Of a DNA stretch of 64,000 nucleotides, positions 17,431 through 25,152 are shown one piece after another. The stretch is from NCBI GenBank assembly GCA_036774405.1, contig DAIPBO010000010.1, forward strand, positions 1-64,000, read 5' to 3'. Position numbers and translations under genes: made by a program. The first letter of the stretch is position 1. Each line of letters starts with the position of its first letter. This stretch comes from JAAYDS01 sp012729155. Its GTDB lineage: Bacteria; Chloroflexota; Anaerolineae; UBA1429. Under the pieces are notes generated by a model. The model worked only from the letters and a program-made list of their open reading frames with translations. It did no database searches and was not told the DNA's origin.

Positions 17431-19101
17431 TTAGCCCAGTACCTGGGCTCGCAGCGTCTTGAGACGTTTCATGACGTCGTTCTCACCGCGCCCGAAATAG
17501 TCGTGCAGGCGCACATACTCGGCATAGAGCCGATCGTACACGGCCTCGTGTGCTGCGATAGGCCGGTAGACGGTATCTTGAAGACGCGCCATCCTGGCGG
17601 CAGCGTCAGCGATCGTATCGTAACCGCCCGCGGCGGCGCCAGCTGCCACGGCGCCATGCATCGCCGAGCCGAGTGCGCCGGCTTGCGCGGTGCCGACCAC
17701 TTTGAACTCACGTCCGGTGACGTCGGCATAGATCTGCATCAGCATACGGTTGCGCTCGGGCAGGCCACCCGCCGCTACGATCTCGTTGACGGCCACGCCG
17801 TTGGCCTCAAAGGCCTCGATGATCACCCGAGTGCCATAGGCCGTGGCCTCGATCAATGCGCGATAGATCTCTTCGGGGCGGGTCGCCAGAGTTGCGCCCA
17901 GCAACAGGCCGGTCAGGTCGACATCGACCAGCACAGAGCGGTTTCCGTTCCACCAGTCCAGGGCGAGCAGGCCAGATTCGCCTGGCTTGAGCGCAGAGGC
18001 CTTTTCCTCGAGCAGTTGGTGCAGGTTGAGGTCGCGCGCCTGGGCCTCGCGCTCATAATCGGCCGGCACACAATGCTCGACGAGCCAGGCAAAGTGATCA
18101 CCCACGCAAGACTGACCTGCCTCGAACCCGGCCAGATTGGGCAAGATGCCGTCCTCGACTACGCCGCACATGCCCGGCACGATTTTGGGCTCATCGCCCA
18201 CCACCATGTGGCAGGTCGAGGTGCCCATGATCATCACCATGCGGCCAGTGCCGGTGACAGTGGCGGCAGGAACGGCCACGTGCGCATCTACATTGGCAAC
18301 GGCCACGGCTATGCCCGGCTTGAGGCCGGTGGCGGCGGCCATGTCGGGAGTGAGCCCGCCGGCGCGTGCCCCCAGCGGCAAGATGCTGGTGCTCATCTTT
18401 TCGGCGACGATGTTGCGCATCTGCGGGTGCAACGCCGCAAAATAGTCAGGGCTAGGAAAGCCATCTCGCTTGCTCCAGATGGCCTTGTAGCCAGCGGTGC
18501 AGGCGTTGCGCGTCTCGACGCCGGTGAGTTGCCACACGATCCAGTCTGCTGCCTCGATCAGTCGGTCGGCGGCCTGGTATATCTCGGGCGCTTCATTGAG
18601 GATCTGCAGGCTCTTGGGAAAGAACCACTCGGACGAGATCTTGCCGCCATAGCGCGAGAGCCAGGGCTCGTTGCGCTCGGCGGCCACCTGATTGATCAGG
18701 TTAGCCTCGGGCTGTGCGGCGTGGTGCTTCCACAGTTTGACCCAGGCATGAGGATTGTTGCGATACTCGGGCAGATAGCACAAGGGGGTGCCATCGGCTT
18801 TGGTGGGCAGCATGGTGCAGGCGGTAAAGTCGATGCCAATGCCGATGATGTCCTCGGCCGACACGCCACTCGTGGCCACCGCCTGTCGCACGGCCTGTTG
18901 GAAACAGGTCACATAGTCTGCCGGGTTCTGCAAGGCCCAATCGGGCTCGAGGCGGATACTGGTGCCTGGTAGCATCTCGTCGATGACGCCATCGGGATAC
19001 TCGCAGACCGCCTGCGCGATCTCGGCACCATTGGTCAGGTCGACCAGCATCGCACGTGCCGACTCTGTACCGAAATCTACGCCCAGAGCGTATTTGGCCA
19101 T
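17431..19101 (-). CDS. araB: Ribulokinase (FGGY family carbohydrate kinase)
   Basis: 556 aa, close to E. coli AraB (566). Phosphorylates L-ribulose or a related ketopentose. The N-terminal actin-like fold begins YALGVDFGTESARA; the ribulokinase signature GIGIDFTACTMLP and the C-terminal FGGY region (AYGTRVIIEAFEANG, AAGGLPERN, DVTGREFKVVG) are present. ATG 19101 follows AAGGAGT. It is the second gene of an operon with the epimerase upstream (gap 40 bases). No arabinose isomerase or 4-epimerase is nearby, so the in vivo sugar is not certain. Confidence 0.88.
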   Translation of the reverse strand: MAKYALGVDFGTESARAMLVDLTNGAEIAQAVCEYPDGVIDEMLPGTSIRLEPDWALQNPADYVTCFQQAVRQAVATSGVSAEDIIGIGIDFTACTMLPTKADGTPLCYLPEYRNNPHAWVKLWKHHAAQPEANLINQVAAERNEPWLSRYGGKISSEWFFPKSLQILNEAPEIYQAADRLIEAADWIVWQLTGVETRNACTAGYKAIWSKRDGFPSPDYFAALHPQMRNIVAEKMSTSILPLGARAGGLTPDMAAATGLKPGIAVAVANVDAHVAVPAATVTGTGRMVMIMGTSTCHMVVGDEPKIVPGMCGVVEDGILPNLAGFEAGQSCVGDHFAWLVEHCVPADYEREAQARDLNLHQLLEEKASALKPGESGLLALDWWNGNRSVLVDVDLTGLLLGATLATRPEEIYRALIEATAYGTRVIIEAFEANGVAVNEIVAAGGLPERNRMLMQIYADVTGREFKVVGTAQAGALGSAMHGAVAAGAAAGGYDTIADAAARMARLQDTVYRPIAAHEAVYDRLYAEYVRLHDYFGRGENDVMKRLKTLRAQVLG

Positions 19102-19141
19102 GATAGACTCCTTTCGCCTGGTTCCGGTTGGAGACGGGCGG

Positions 19142-20062
19142 CTAGACCTGCCGGAAATAGGCGACAGTGCGATCCAGCCCCTCTTGCAGCGAGATAGTCG
19201 GCTCCCAACCCAGCTCTTCGCGCGCCACCTGGTTGGTGATATAGCTCTTGAACACTTCGCCTTGCTTGGCGGGTGAATGCACCTGCGGGCCTGCGTAGCC
19301 CGTGCTCTGTTTGAGCATCTCAAAGAGCTGATTGATCGAGGTGCCCACACCAGACCCCAGGTTCGCGATCAGGCCGCTACCATTCTCAAGAGCCAACACG
19401 TTGGCGCGTGCGATATCGGTTACATAGACAAAGTCTCTCTCCTGTTCGCCGCTGCCATAGATACGGGCCTCTTCGCCCGCCATCATCTGTGCCGTCCAAA
19501 TAGCCACCACGCCGGCCTCGCCGTGAGGGTCTTGCCGCGGGCCAAAAACGTTGGGGAAGCGCAGCACCACATAATCGATGCCAAAGTGCAGGCGGTAGAG
19601 GTATAGGTAGTGCTCGACGTGGTGCTTGCTCGCTCCGTACGGGTCGAGCGGGTTGATGGGATGCTGTTCATCGGCGGGCAGATAGACCGGCTCGCCGTAG
19701 CAGGCGCCCCCTGTAGAGGCATAGACCATCTTCTTGGCGCCATACTGGCGGGCGAGCTGCAGCAGATTGAGAGAGCCGATGATGTTGACCTCGGCATAGA
19801 GCACAGGCTTTTCCATTGACTCGCGCACGTTGGCTTTGGCAGCCAGGTGGCATATGGCCTCGGGCCGCTCGCGCTCGAACACGCGCTCGAGAGCGGCCGC
19901 GTCACGCAGGTCTACCTGGTAAAAGTGCGCTGCAACGTTGACATTTGCCTGCTTGCCGGTGGAGAGATCATCCACCACGCTCACGTCATGGCCCGCTGCG
20001 AGACAGGCATCGACGACATGCGAACCGATGAACCCGGCGCCACCGGTGACGAGCACCTTCAT
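19142..20062 (-). CDS. NAD-dependent sugar-nucleotide epimerase (GalE-like, extended SDR)
   Basis: 306 aa. NAD-binding motif VLVTGGAGFIGSHVVD; catalytic Tyr-Lys is YGASKHHVEHY; a Ser/Thr-containing strand is YASTGGACYG. The C-terminal GEVFKSYITN and the length agree with UDP-glucose 4-epimerase-type enzymes, but a dehydratase or other nucleotide-sugar epimerase activity is possible. ATG 20062 follows GGAGGTT. It heads an operon with the ribulokinase and is transcribed from a TATAAT promoter at 20106-20134, divergent from the hydrogenase operon. Confidence 0.88.
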   Translation of the reverse strand: MKVLVTGGAGFIGSHVVDACLAAGHDVSVVDDLSTGKQANVNVAAHFYQVDLRDAAALERVFERERPEAICHLAAKANVRESMEKPVLYAEVNIIGSLNLLQLARQYGAKKMVYASTGGACYGEPVYLPADEQHPINPLDPYGASKHHVEHYLYLYRLHFGIDYVVLRFPNVFGPRQDPHGEAGVVAIWTAQMMAGEEARIYGSGEQERDFVYVTDIARANVLALENGSGLIANLGSGVGTSINQLFEMLKQSTGYAGPQVHSPAKQGEVFKSYITNQVAREELGWEPTISLQEGLDRTVAYFRQV

Positions 20063-20105
20063 CTGGGCAACCTCCGCCTGATGATGCAGTCGTGTATACG
20101 CGACC

Positions 20106-20134
20106 ATTATAAGGCGAATCCACAATGCGGCCAA
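20106..20134 (-). promoter_or_regulatory. Promoter of the epimerase-ribulokinase operon
   Basis: On the minus strand TTGGCC (20134-20129), a 17-base spacer and a perfect TATAAT (20111-20106), about 44 bases upstream of the ATG. Confidence 0.65.
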
Positions 20135-20173
20135 CGGGCCACGGTTTTGCCCCCACAGGGGCCCGTGCTGTGC

Positions 20174-20179
20174 TACAAT
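20174..20179 (+). promoter_or_regulatory. -10 element of the lipoprotein-hydrogenase operon
   Basis: TACAAT ends 10 bases before the ATG at 20190. The best upstream hexamer, TTGCCC, is 20 or more bases away, so the -35 is poor. A transcript starting near 20186 would be nearly leaderless. Confidence 0.45.
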
Positions 20180-20189
20180 GCCTGCAACG

Positions 20190-21158
20190 ATGCAGGCTAG
20201 GATGACGAGCTGTCATAGCGTGGCGCGTTTTGCCGTGGTGTTGGCCCTTGTGGTGGCGCTGTTGGGCTGCAGCGTCTATGTGCTGCCCACGGCGCATCCG
20301 TGTGTGCTGGTAGAACAGCGGGATGATGGCTATGCGCAGCTGCCTGAGGACGACCCTCGCTATGCCGCCCTTGAGGCCTATCTGGCTGAGGACGAACCGC
20401 TGGCGCGTCTTCTGAACGTATATGAACGCACGATGGCAGCCTTTTCGGCCTCGGGGCTGCGGCCGGCGGCGGCGAGGGCGGCAGATAACCGGGCTGTGCT
20501 GGTTCTTGGGCAGCAGGCGGGCCTAGTGACGGACATCTGCGTGCAGGGGCTCTATGACCAGGTCTGCCTTGAGCTGGCCCTTGGGGTTCCCATCACTGAT
20601 CCTGCAATGCTGGCACCTGCCGCGCCGCAGTTGGCGCGAGCCGTTGGCCAGGCGCTGCTGGTGCTGGCCGGCCAGGGCTATGGACCCTCGCCCTGCTCTG
20701 AGCCCGCTTGTGATGGGCTGCCCAGCCCCCCAGGCAGCGTCTTGACGCAGGGGCTGGGGATCGCCCTGGAGACGATCTACTGCCAGGATCTAGAGGCAGG
20801 GTCGCCGCCCGGGCTGGCCGCAGCAGGGGCCTGCGCGCATCTGATAAAGGGCGAAGGCTATCGAGGCACTGAGATGTCGCCAGCCGACGTGGTGCAGAGC
20901 CCGGGCGTGGCGGGGACAGTGTTCTATCAGTTGCTCAGCGAGGCGCCCACGGGCTATCCGCAACGCTTTATGCTCTGGTTCGCCAACTATGACCCACAAG
21001 ATGAGGCCCTGGCCAAAATCGTATTGGTGGCTCGCCGGCTGGGTCGCAGAGCGACCATCGTCGACTTTCTCGGGGCATACGGCACGACCTTCCCTGGCGA
21101 GCGAGCCTTGGCCCGCGAACTGCTCGCAGCACTGCCATCAATGACTGAGGTGCCATGA
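20190..21158 (+). CDS. Lipoprotein of unknown function, coupled to hydrogenase genes
   Basis: About 322 aa. A signal peptide with a hydrophobic core (FAVVLALVVALLGC) ends in a lipobox (VALLGC). The mature part is helical and has Cys pairs (DICVQ, QVCLE, SPCSEPACDG, IYCQDLE, GACAHL), which may form disulfides. No family is recognised. The start is uncertain: ATG at 20178, 20190 or 20202; 20178 would lie inside the promoter. Its stop overlaps the hydrogenase small-subunit start by four bases (ATGA), so the two are translationally coupled and may act together. Confidence 0.65.
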   Translation: MQARMTSCHSVARFAVVLALVVALLGCSVYVLPTAHPCVLVEQRDDGYAQLPEDDPRYAALEAYLAEDEPLARLLNVYERTMAAFSASGLRPAAARAADNRAVLVLGQQAGLVTDICVQGLYDQVCLELALGVPITDPAMLAPAAPQLARAVGQALLVLAGQGYGPSPCSEPACDGLPSPPGSVLTQGLGIALETIYCQDLEAGSPPGLAAAGACAHLIKGEGYRGTEMSPADVVQSPGVAGTVFYQLLSEAPTGYPQRFMLWFANYDPQDEALAKIVLVARRLGRRATIVDFLGAYGTTFPGERALARELLAALPSMTEVP

Positions 21159-22036
21159 ACCAAACATCTTCTGCACAGAGTGATAGTACGGCTGTGGCGA
21201 CGCCGACCTTTGCGGTGTTACAGCTCTCGGGCTGCTCGGGCTGCGAAGTATCGCTGCTCAATGCCGATGTATGGGCCAGTCAGCAGGAACTGGTCTACAT
21301 GCCCCTGGTTCTATCGGCCGAAGACCTGCCGCCGGTTGACACCTTGTTGGTGAGCGGTGCGGTCTACAGCGATGATGACCTGCATCGCTTGCAGCAGACA
21401 GCACACCGCGCGCGACGCGTGGTGGCGGTGGGCACGTGCGCCCTCTCTGGCGGGGTAGCCAATCTGGGCAACCGCGAGAGCGCCAGGCGGGTGTTCCTCG
21501 ATGATACCAGTCGACGGCACCTGCCACGGCTGTTACCTCAGCTGCGCCCGGTGGATGCGGTGGTGTCGGTTGACCTGTATCTGCCTGGTTGCCCGCCAAC
21601 GCCGCGGCTCTTTGAGGCTGCGCTCAAGCTAGGCGAGCCTTTTGAACCGGCAAAAACGGTCTGTCAGGATTGTGGCCGCATCAAGACCCGTGACCGCCCT
21701 GACCGCCTGGCGCGCCACAGCGGCGTGGCCATCGACCCTGAGGTGTGTCTCATCAACCAGGGGTATCTCTGCATCGGCTCTTCGACGCGTGGCGGCTGTG
21801 GCGCGCCTTGTACGCGCGCTGGCCACCCGTGCGTGGGTTGTCGTGGACCCTCCAATGGCTTTATCTCGCGCTCGGCCGATGAATGGTTTGCGGCCATCAA
21901 GCGCGTATTTGAGCGGATGACGGCCATCTCTCGCGAGCAGATCGACGCCGAGCTGCGTTCTCCTGGGTTGTCGCTTTTTGTGTTCCAGTTCGCCGACTAT
22001 GCTGGCGCCCCCCGCGACATAGAAAAGGTGCTGTGA
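21155..22036 (+). CDS. NiFe hydrogenase small subunit, group 3 (MvhG-like)
   Basis: 293 aa. Carries the iron-sulfur clusters that take electrons from the NiFe site. The proximal cluster is bound by LSGCSGCEVSLL, GTCALSGG and LPGCPP. The C-terminal part has more Cys (CQDCGR, then CLINQGYLCIG, GGCGAPC, HPCVGC) in the pattern of group 3 (MvhG/F420-non-reducing) small subunits with three 4Fe-4S clusters. No Tat signal, so it is cytoplasmic. It overlaps the lipoprotein gene upstream and the large subunit gene downstream (TGATG). No MvhD, diaphorase or heterodisulfide reductase partner is present in the window. Confidence 0.88.
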   Translation: MNQTSSAQSDSTAVATPTFAVLQLSGCSGCEVSLLNADVWASQQELVYMPLVLSAEDLPPVDTLLVSGAVYSDDDLHRLQQTAHRARRVVAVGTCALSGGVANLGNRESARRVFLDDTSRRHLPRLLPQLRPVDAVVSVDLYLPGCPPTPRLFEAALKLGEPFEPAKTVCQDCGRIKTRDRPDRLARHSGVAIDPEVCLINQGYLCIGSSTRGGCGAPCTRAGHPCVGCRGPSNGFISRSADEWFAAIKRVFERMTAISREQIDAELRSPGLSLFVFQFADYAGAPRDIEKVL

Positions 22037-23337
22037 TGACCACTCTTACCATTCCCTTGAGCCGCATCGAGGGCCATGCGCGCGTGGTCATCAATCTTGC
22101 TGGCGAGCGCGTGCTCTCGGCTCATTTCCAGGCCACCGAGCTGCGCGGCTTTGAGCATTTTGTGCAGGGCGCGCCCGCCGAGCAGATGCCCATCATTGTG
22201 CCGCGCATATGTGGGGTGTGCTCTACTGCGCACCATCTAGCGGCGGTCAAGGCGCTGGAGAATCTCGCGGGCGTCACTGTGCCGCCCAAGGCGGTGTGCA
22301 TTCGCGAGCTGATGATGTTGGGGCAGGTCATCCAGAACCAGGCGACGTCGCTCTTTTTGTTCACCATGCCAGACCTGCCCGGCCAGGCAGGGGTGCCCAG
22401 CCTGTTTCACCTCGGCGAGGTGCACAGCAAGATCGCGCCACGGGCGTTGGCCGTACGACGCGCAGGCACACAGCTGATCACCCTGGCCGGCGGGCAGTTC
22501 ATCCACCCGGTGCGGGCGGTGGTCGGCGGCGTATCGGGCGGCATCGCGCCGCGGGCTGCTGCCGAGATGCGTGCCAGCCTCAATCAGGCCCTCACAAGGG
22601 CTAGCTTTTTGGTCGATGCCTACTGGGATCTGTTCGAGGGCCTGCACGACCGCATCGGCACGCTGGGCGACGACAGCCCGACCTACTATCTTGCAGCCAT
22701 CGACCGTGGGCACGCCTATTACGGCGACCGGTTGCGCGTCATGGCGCCAGATGGGTCGGTGCAGGCGGCTTTTCCCCCGTGCGACTATGCCGAGCACCTC
22801 ACCGACGTACCCATTGAAGGCAGCTACTCGGATGGCACCCTCTATCAGGGCGAACTGGTGCGAGCTAATTCGCTGGCACGGCTCAACATCGACCCTCATC
22901 CGACGACTCCGATGGCGAGGGCCTATACCGAGCGTTTTTGGCAAGAGTGGGGCTATCCGGCGCACGCGATCTTGCTGTTCGATGTGGCGCGCGGGATCGA
23001 ACTCGTCTATGCCATAGAGCGGGCCATCGAGCTGCTGGAGCAAGACCTGGATGGCGACGACCTGTGGGTTGGTTGCACCCTGCGCGATGGACAGGGTTGC
23101 GGGCTGATTGAGGCGCCGCGTGGGCCGCTGATCCACCACTATGAGGTGCAGGGGGGGCTGGTGACCTCGGCGCGCTTTGTCATTCCCACACAACACAACA
23201 TGCTCGCCATCGAGCGGGCGCTGCTGGTGGCTGCGCGACGCTATGTCTCCTCTGCGGGCATCAGCCTCGAGCTGGAGCGGGCTGTGGGCCGCGTGGTGCG
23301 CGCCTTTGACCCCTGCATTGCTTGCGCCACCCATTGA
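22036..23337 (+). CDS. NiFe hydrogenase large subunit, group 3, without C-terminal extension
   Basis: 433 aa. Catalytic subunit. N-terminal cysteine motif PRICGVCSTAHH and C-terminal motif FDPCIACATH supply the four NiFe ligands; all are Cys, not selenocysteine. The protein stops directly after the final His. Most large subunits have a C-terminal tail there that a specific endopeptidase removes after nickel insertion, so this one appears to be made in mature form. The start ATG 22036 overlaps the small subunit stop. No hyp maturation genes lie in the window. Confidence 0.9.
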   Translation: MTTLTIPLSRIEGHARVVINLAGERVLSAHFQATELRGFEHFVQGAPAEQMPIIVPRICGVCSTAHHLAAVKALENLAGVTVPPKAVCIRELMMLGQVIQNQATSLFLFTMPDLPGQAGVPSLFHLGEVHSKIAPRALAVRRAGTQLITLAGGQFIHPVRAVVGGVSGGIAPRAAAEMRASLNQALTRASFLVDAYWDLFEGLHDRIGTLGDDSPTYYLAAIDRGHAYYGDRLRVMAPDGSVQAAFPPCDYAEHLTDVPIEGSYSDGTLYQGELVRANSLARLNIDPHPTTPMARAYTERFWQEWGYPAHAILLFDVARGIELVYAIERAIELLEQDLDGDDLWVGCTLRDGQGCGLIEAPRGPLIHHYEVQGGLVTSARFVIPTQHNMLAIERALLVAARRYVSSAGISLELERAVGRVVRAFDPCIACATH

Positions 23338-23398
23338 TGGAGCGCTATTCACTGAATGTGTGCCCTCGTGCTATAGTTAGCCACTTGTATATATCAGA

Positions 23399-25147
23399 AT
23401 GAGACAGAGGATGACAGAAGACTCTCTATCTGGCCGTGCCCGTGAGGACTATACCAAGGCGCAGCGCAATGCTCGGTTGCGGCGCCTATGGGCCAATCTC
23501 ACGGGGCAGAATGTCGGCCTGGTGCCCTATGAGGACGTCAAGCGTACGCTGCGCTTTACCACGCAGCGCTATCGTGGACTCGAGGCCGTGCCCGTCGACA
23601 AGATCATCGGAAGCCTCGGGCGCAGCCGCGATTTCGACCGCGCCTTTCTGCCCACGCAAAGGCACTCGCGCAGTAAGTGGCTCAGCGTCGACTCGGCCAT
23701 GCTCTCGGGCGTCACCCTGCCGGCCGTTTCGCTCTATAAGGTTGGCGATGCCTACTTTGTGGTCGACGGTCACCATCGTGTTTCGGTGGGCCGCCAGAAG
23801 GGACGCAAGTTCATCGATGCCGAGGTGATCGAGGTGCAGAGTCGCGTGCCGGTGACGGCAGATCTCACTCTCGATGACCTGGACCTTCTGGGTGCCTATC
23901 GCGAGTTTCTCGAAGAGACGGGCCTTGATCGGCTTCGGCCAGACCAGGATATCCGGCTCACCATGCCTGGTGACTATGTGCGGCTGCTAGAGCATATTCG
24001 CATGCATCGGTTTTTTATGGAGACCGACCAGTCGCGCGAGGTGCCCTGGCCTGCAGCGGTGACCGACTGGTACGACAATGTCTACATGCCGGTCGTTGAG
24101 GCTTTGCGAAGAGAGAATATGCTCGAGGACTTTCCGGGGCACACCGAGGGTGATCTCTACTTTTGGATCATCGAGCACGCCCACTATGTGCGCGAGGAGA
24201 CAGGGCAGCCCATCAGCTCGTGGGAAGTGGCACGTGACTATGCGCGACGCTTTGGCCGTGCCCCGGGCAATCTCTGGCAGCGATTCCGCCGAAGGCTGAT
24301 GGCATTACTGTTGCCCTCGCACCTCGAGCCTGGGCCACCGGCCGGCACCTGGCGCTCAGAGCGGCTGAACGAAGAGGCCCCGCTGGTGCTCTTTCGGGAT
24401 ATCCTGGTTACGCTTACCGGCGCCGAGACCGGCTGGCTGGCACTCAGCCAGGCGGCCGAGATTGCCCGCCGTGAGGGGGGCACGCTGCGCGGGCTGCACG
24501 TGATGCGCGAAGACTCGACCGAAGCGCGCGCGCGTGGCCAGGCCATCCTTGATGAGTTTGCGTTTCGTTGTGACGCGATCGGCGTGCCCCACAGCGCCAA
24601 GCTGGTTGTGGGCGATGTGGCCGAGGAGATCGTCGATCGCGCCCGCTGGGCCGATCTAGTGGTGATCAACCAGCGCCGCGAACATGGCCAGGTGGTCGAG
24701 CGGCTAGGGACGATCTTTCAGGAAGTGGCAGCGCATGCGGCGCGGCCTGTGCTGGCGGTGCCTGGCATCAGGAGCGGTTGTATTCATCGCGTGATGCTGG
24801 CCTTTGACGGCAGCCCTGAGGCGCGCGAAGGTCTGCATCTGCTATGCCACATGTTGGACAAGTGGGGCGTCTCGGCCGTGGTGCTCACGGTGGCGACGTC
24901 AAATGGCGCCCAGCAGATCCTCGATGAGGCTGTGACCTTTGTCCGCGAATGTCAGGGGCACGAGGTGACGGCGCGTCTGGAGAGCGGCCCTGTGGCCGAG
25001 ACCATCATCCGTGTGCTGGGTGAGGAGAATGCCGATCTCCTCGTCATGGGCAGCTATCGCCACCCTCCTTTGCTCAAGGCCGTGCTGGGGAGCATGGTCG
25101 ATCAGGTGCTGCGCGAAGCCAGCTTTCCGGTACTCATCAGCCGCTGA
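23399..25147 (+). CDS. ParB/sulfiredoxin-like domain fused to tandem universal stress domains
   Basis: 582 aa. The N-terminal third (~35-160) looks like a ParB/Srx-type nuclease fold, with the motif VVDGHHRVSVGRQKG near residues 121-135 preceded by LPAVSLYKVGDAYF. A helical linker (~160-310) follows. The rest is two UspA-like domains: one from ~325 (PLVLFRDILVTLTG ... RPVLAVPG) and one from ~460 (VMLAFDGSPEAREGL ... DLLVMGSYRHP ... LISR), the second with the GSxxH-like nucleotide-binding end. Such a fusion suggests stress-sensing coupled to a DNA- or nucleotide-acting module. The start could be ATG 23399 or 23411. Confidence 0.75.
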   Translation: MRQRMTEDSLSGRAREDYTKAQRNARLRRLWANLTGQNVGLVPYEDVKRTLRFTTQRYRGLEAVPVDKIIGSLGRSRDFDRAFLPTQRHSRSKWLSVDSAMLSGVTLPAVSLYKVGDAYFVVDGHHRVSVGRQKGRKFIDAEVIEVQSRVPVTADLTLDDLDLLGAYREFLEETGLDRLRPDQDIRLTMPGDYVRLLEHIRMHRFFMETDQSREVPWPAAVTDWYDNVYMPVVEALRRENMLEDFPGHTEGDLYFWIIEHAHYVREETGQPISSWEVARDYARRFGRAPGNLWQRFRRRLMALLLPSHLEPGPPAGTWRSERLNEEAPLVLFRDILVTLTGAETGWLALSQAAEIARREGGTLRGLHVMREDSTEARARGQAILDEFAFRCDAIGVPHSAKLVVGDVAEEIVDRARWADLVVINQRREHGQVVERLGTIFQEVAAHAARPVLAVPGIRSGCIHRVMLAFDGSPEAREGLHLLCHMLDKWGVSAVVLTVATSNGAQQILDEAVTFVRECQGHEVTARLESGPVAETIIRVLGEENADLLVMGSYRHPPLLKAVLGSMVDQVLREASFPVLISR

Positions 25148-25152
25148 CCATC

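Noticed and set aside
17503..18972. Long open frame opposite the ribulokinase gene
   Set aside because: The kinase on the minus strand has the full FGGY fold; the opposite frame has no recognisable domain or ribosome site.
23300..23337. Selenocysteine NiFeSe hydrogenase
   Set aside because: All four ligand codons in RICGVC and DPCIAC are Cys codons, with no TGA.
22237..23352. Open frame opposite the hydrogenase large subunit
   Set aside because: Shadow of a conserved gene with normal GC-skewed codon use on the plus strand.
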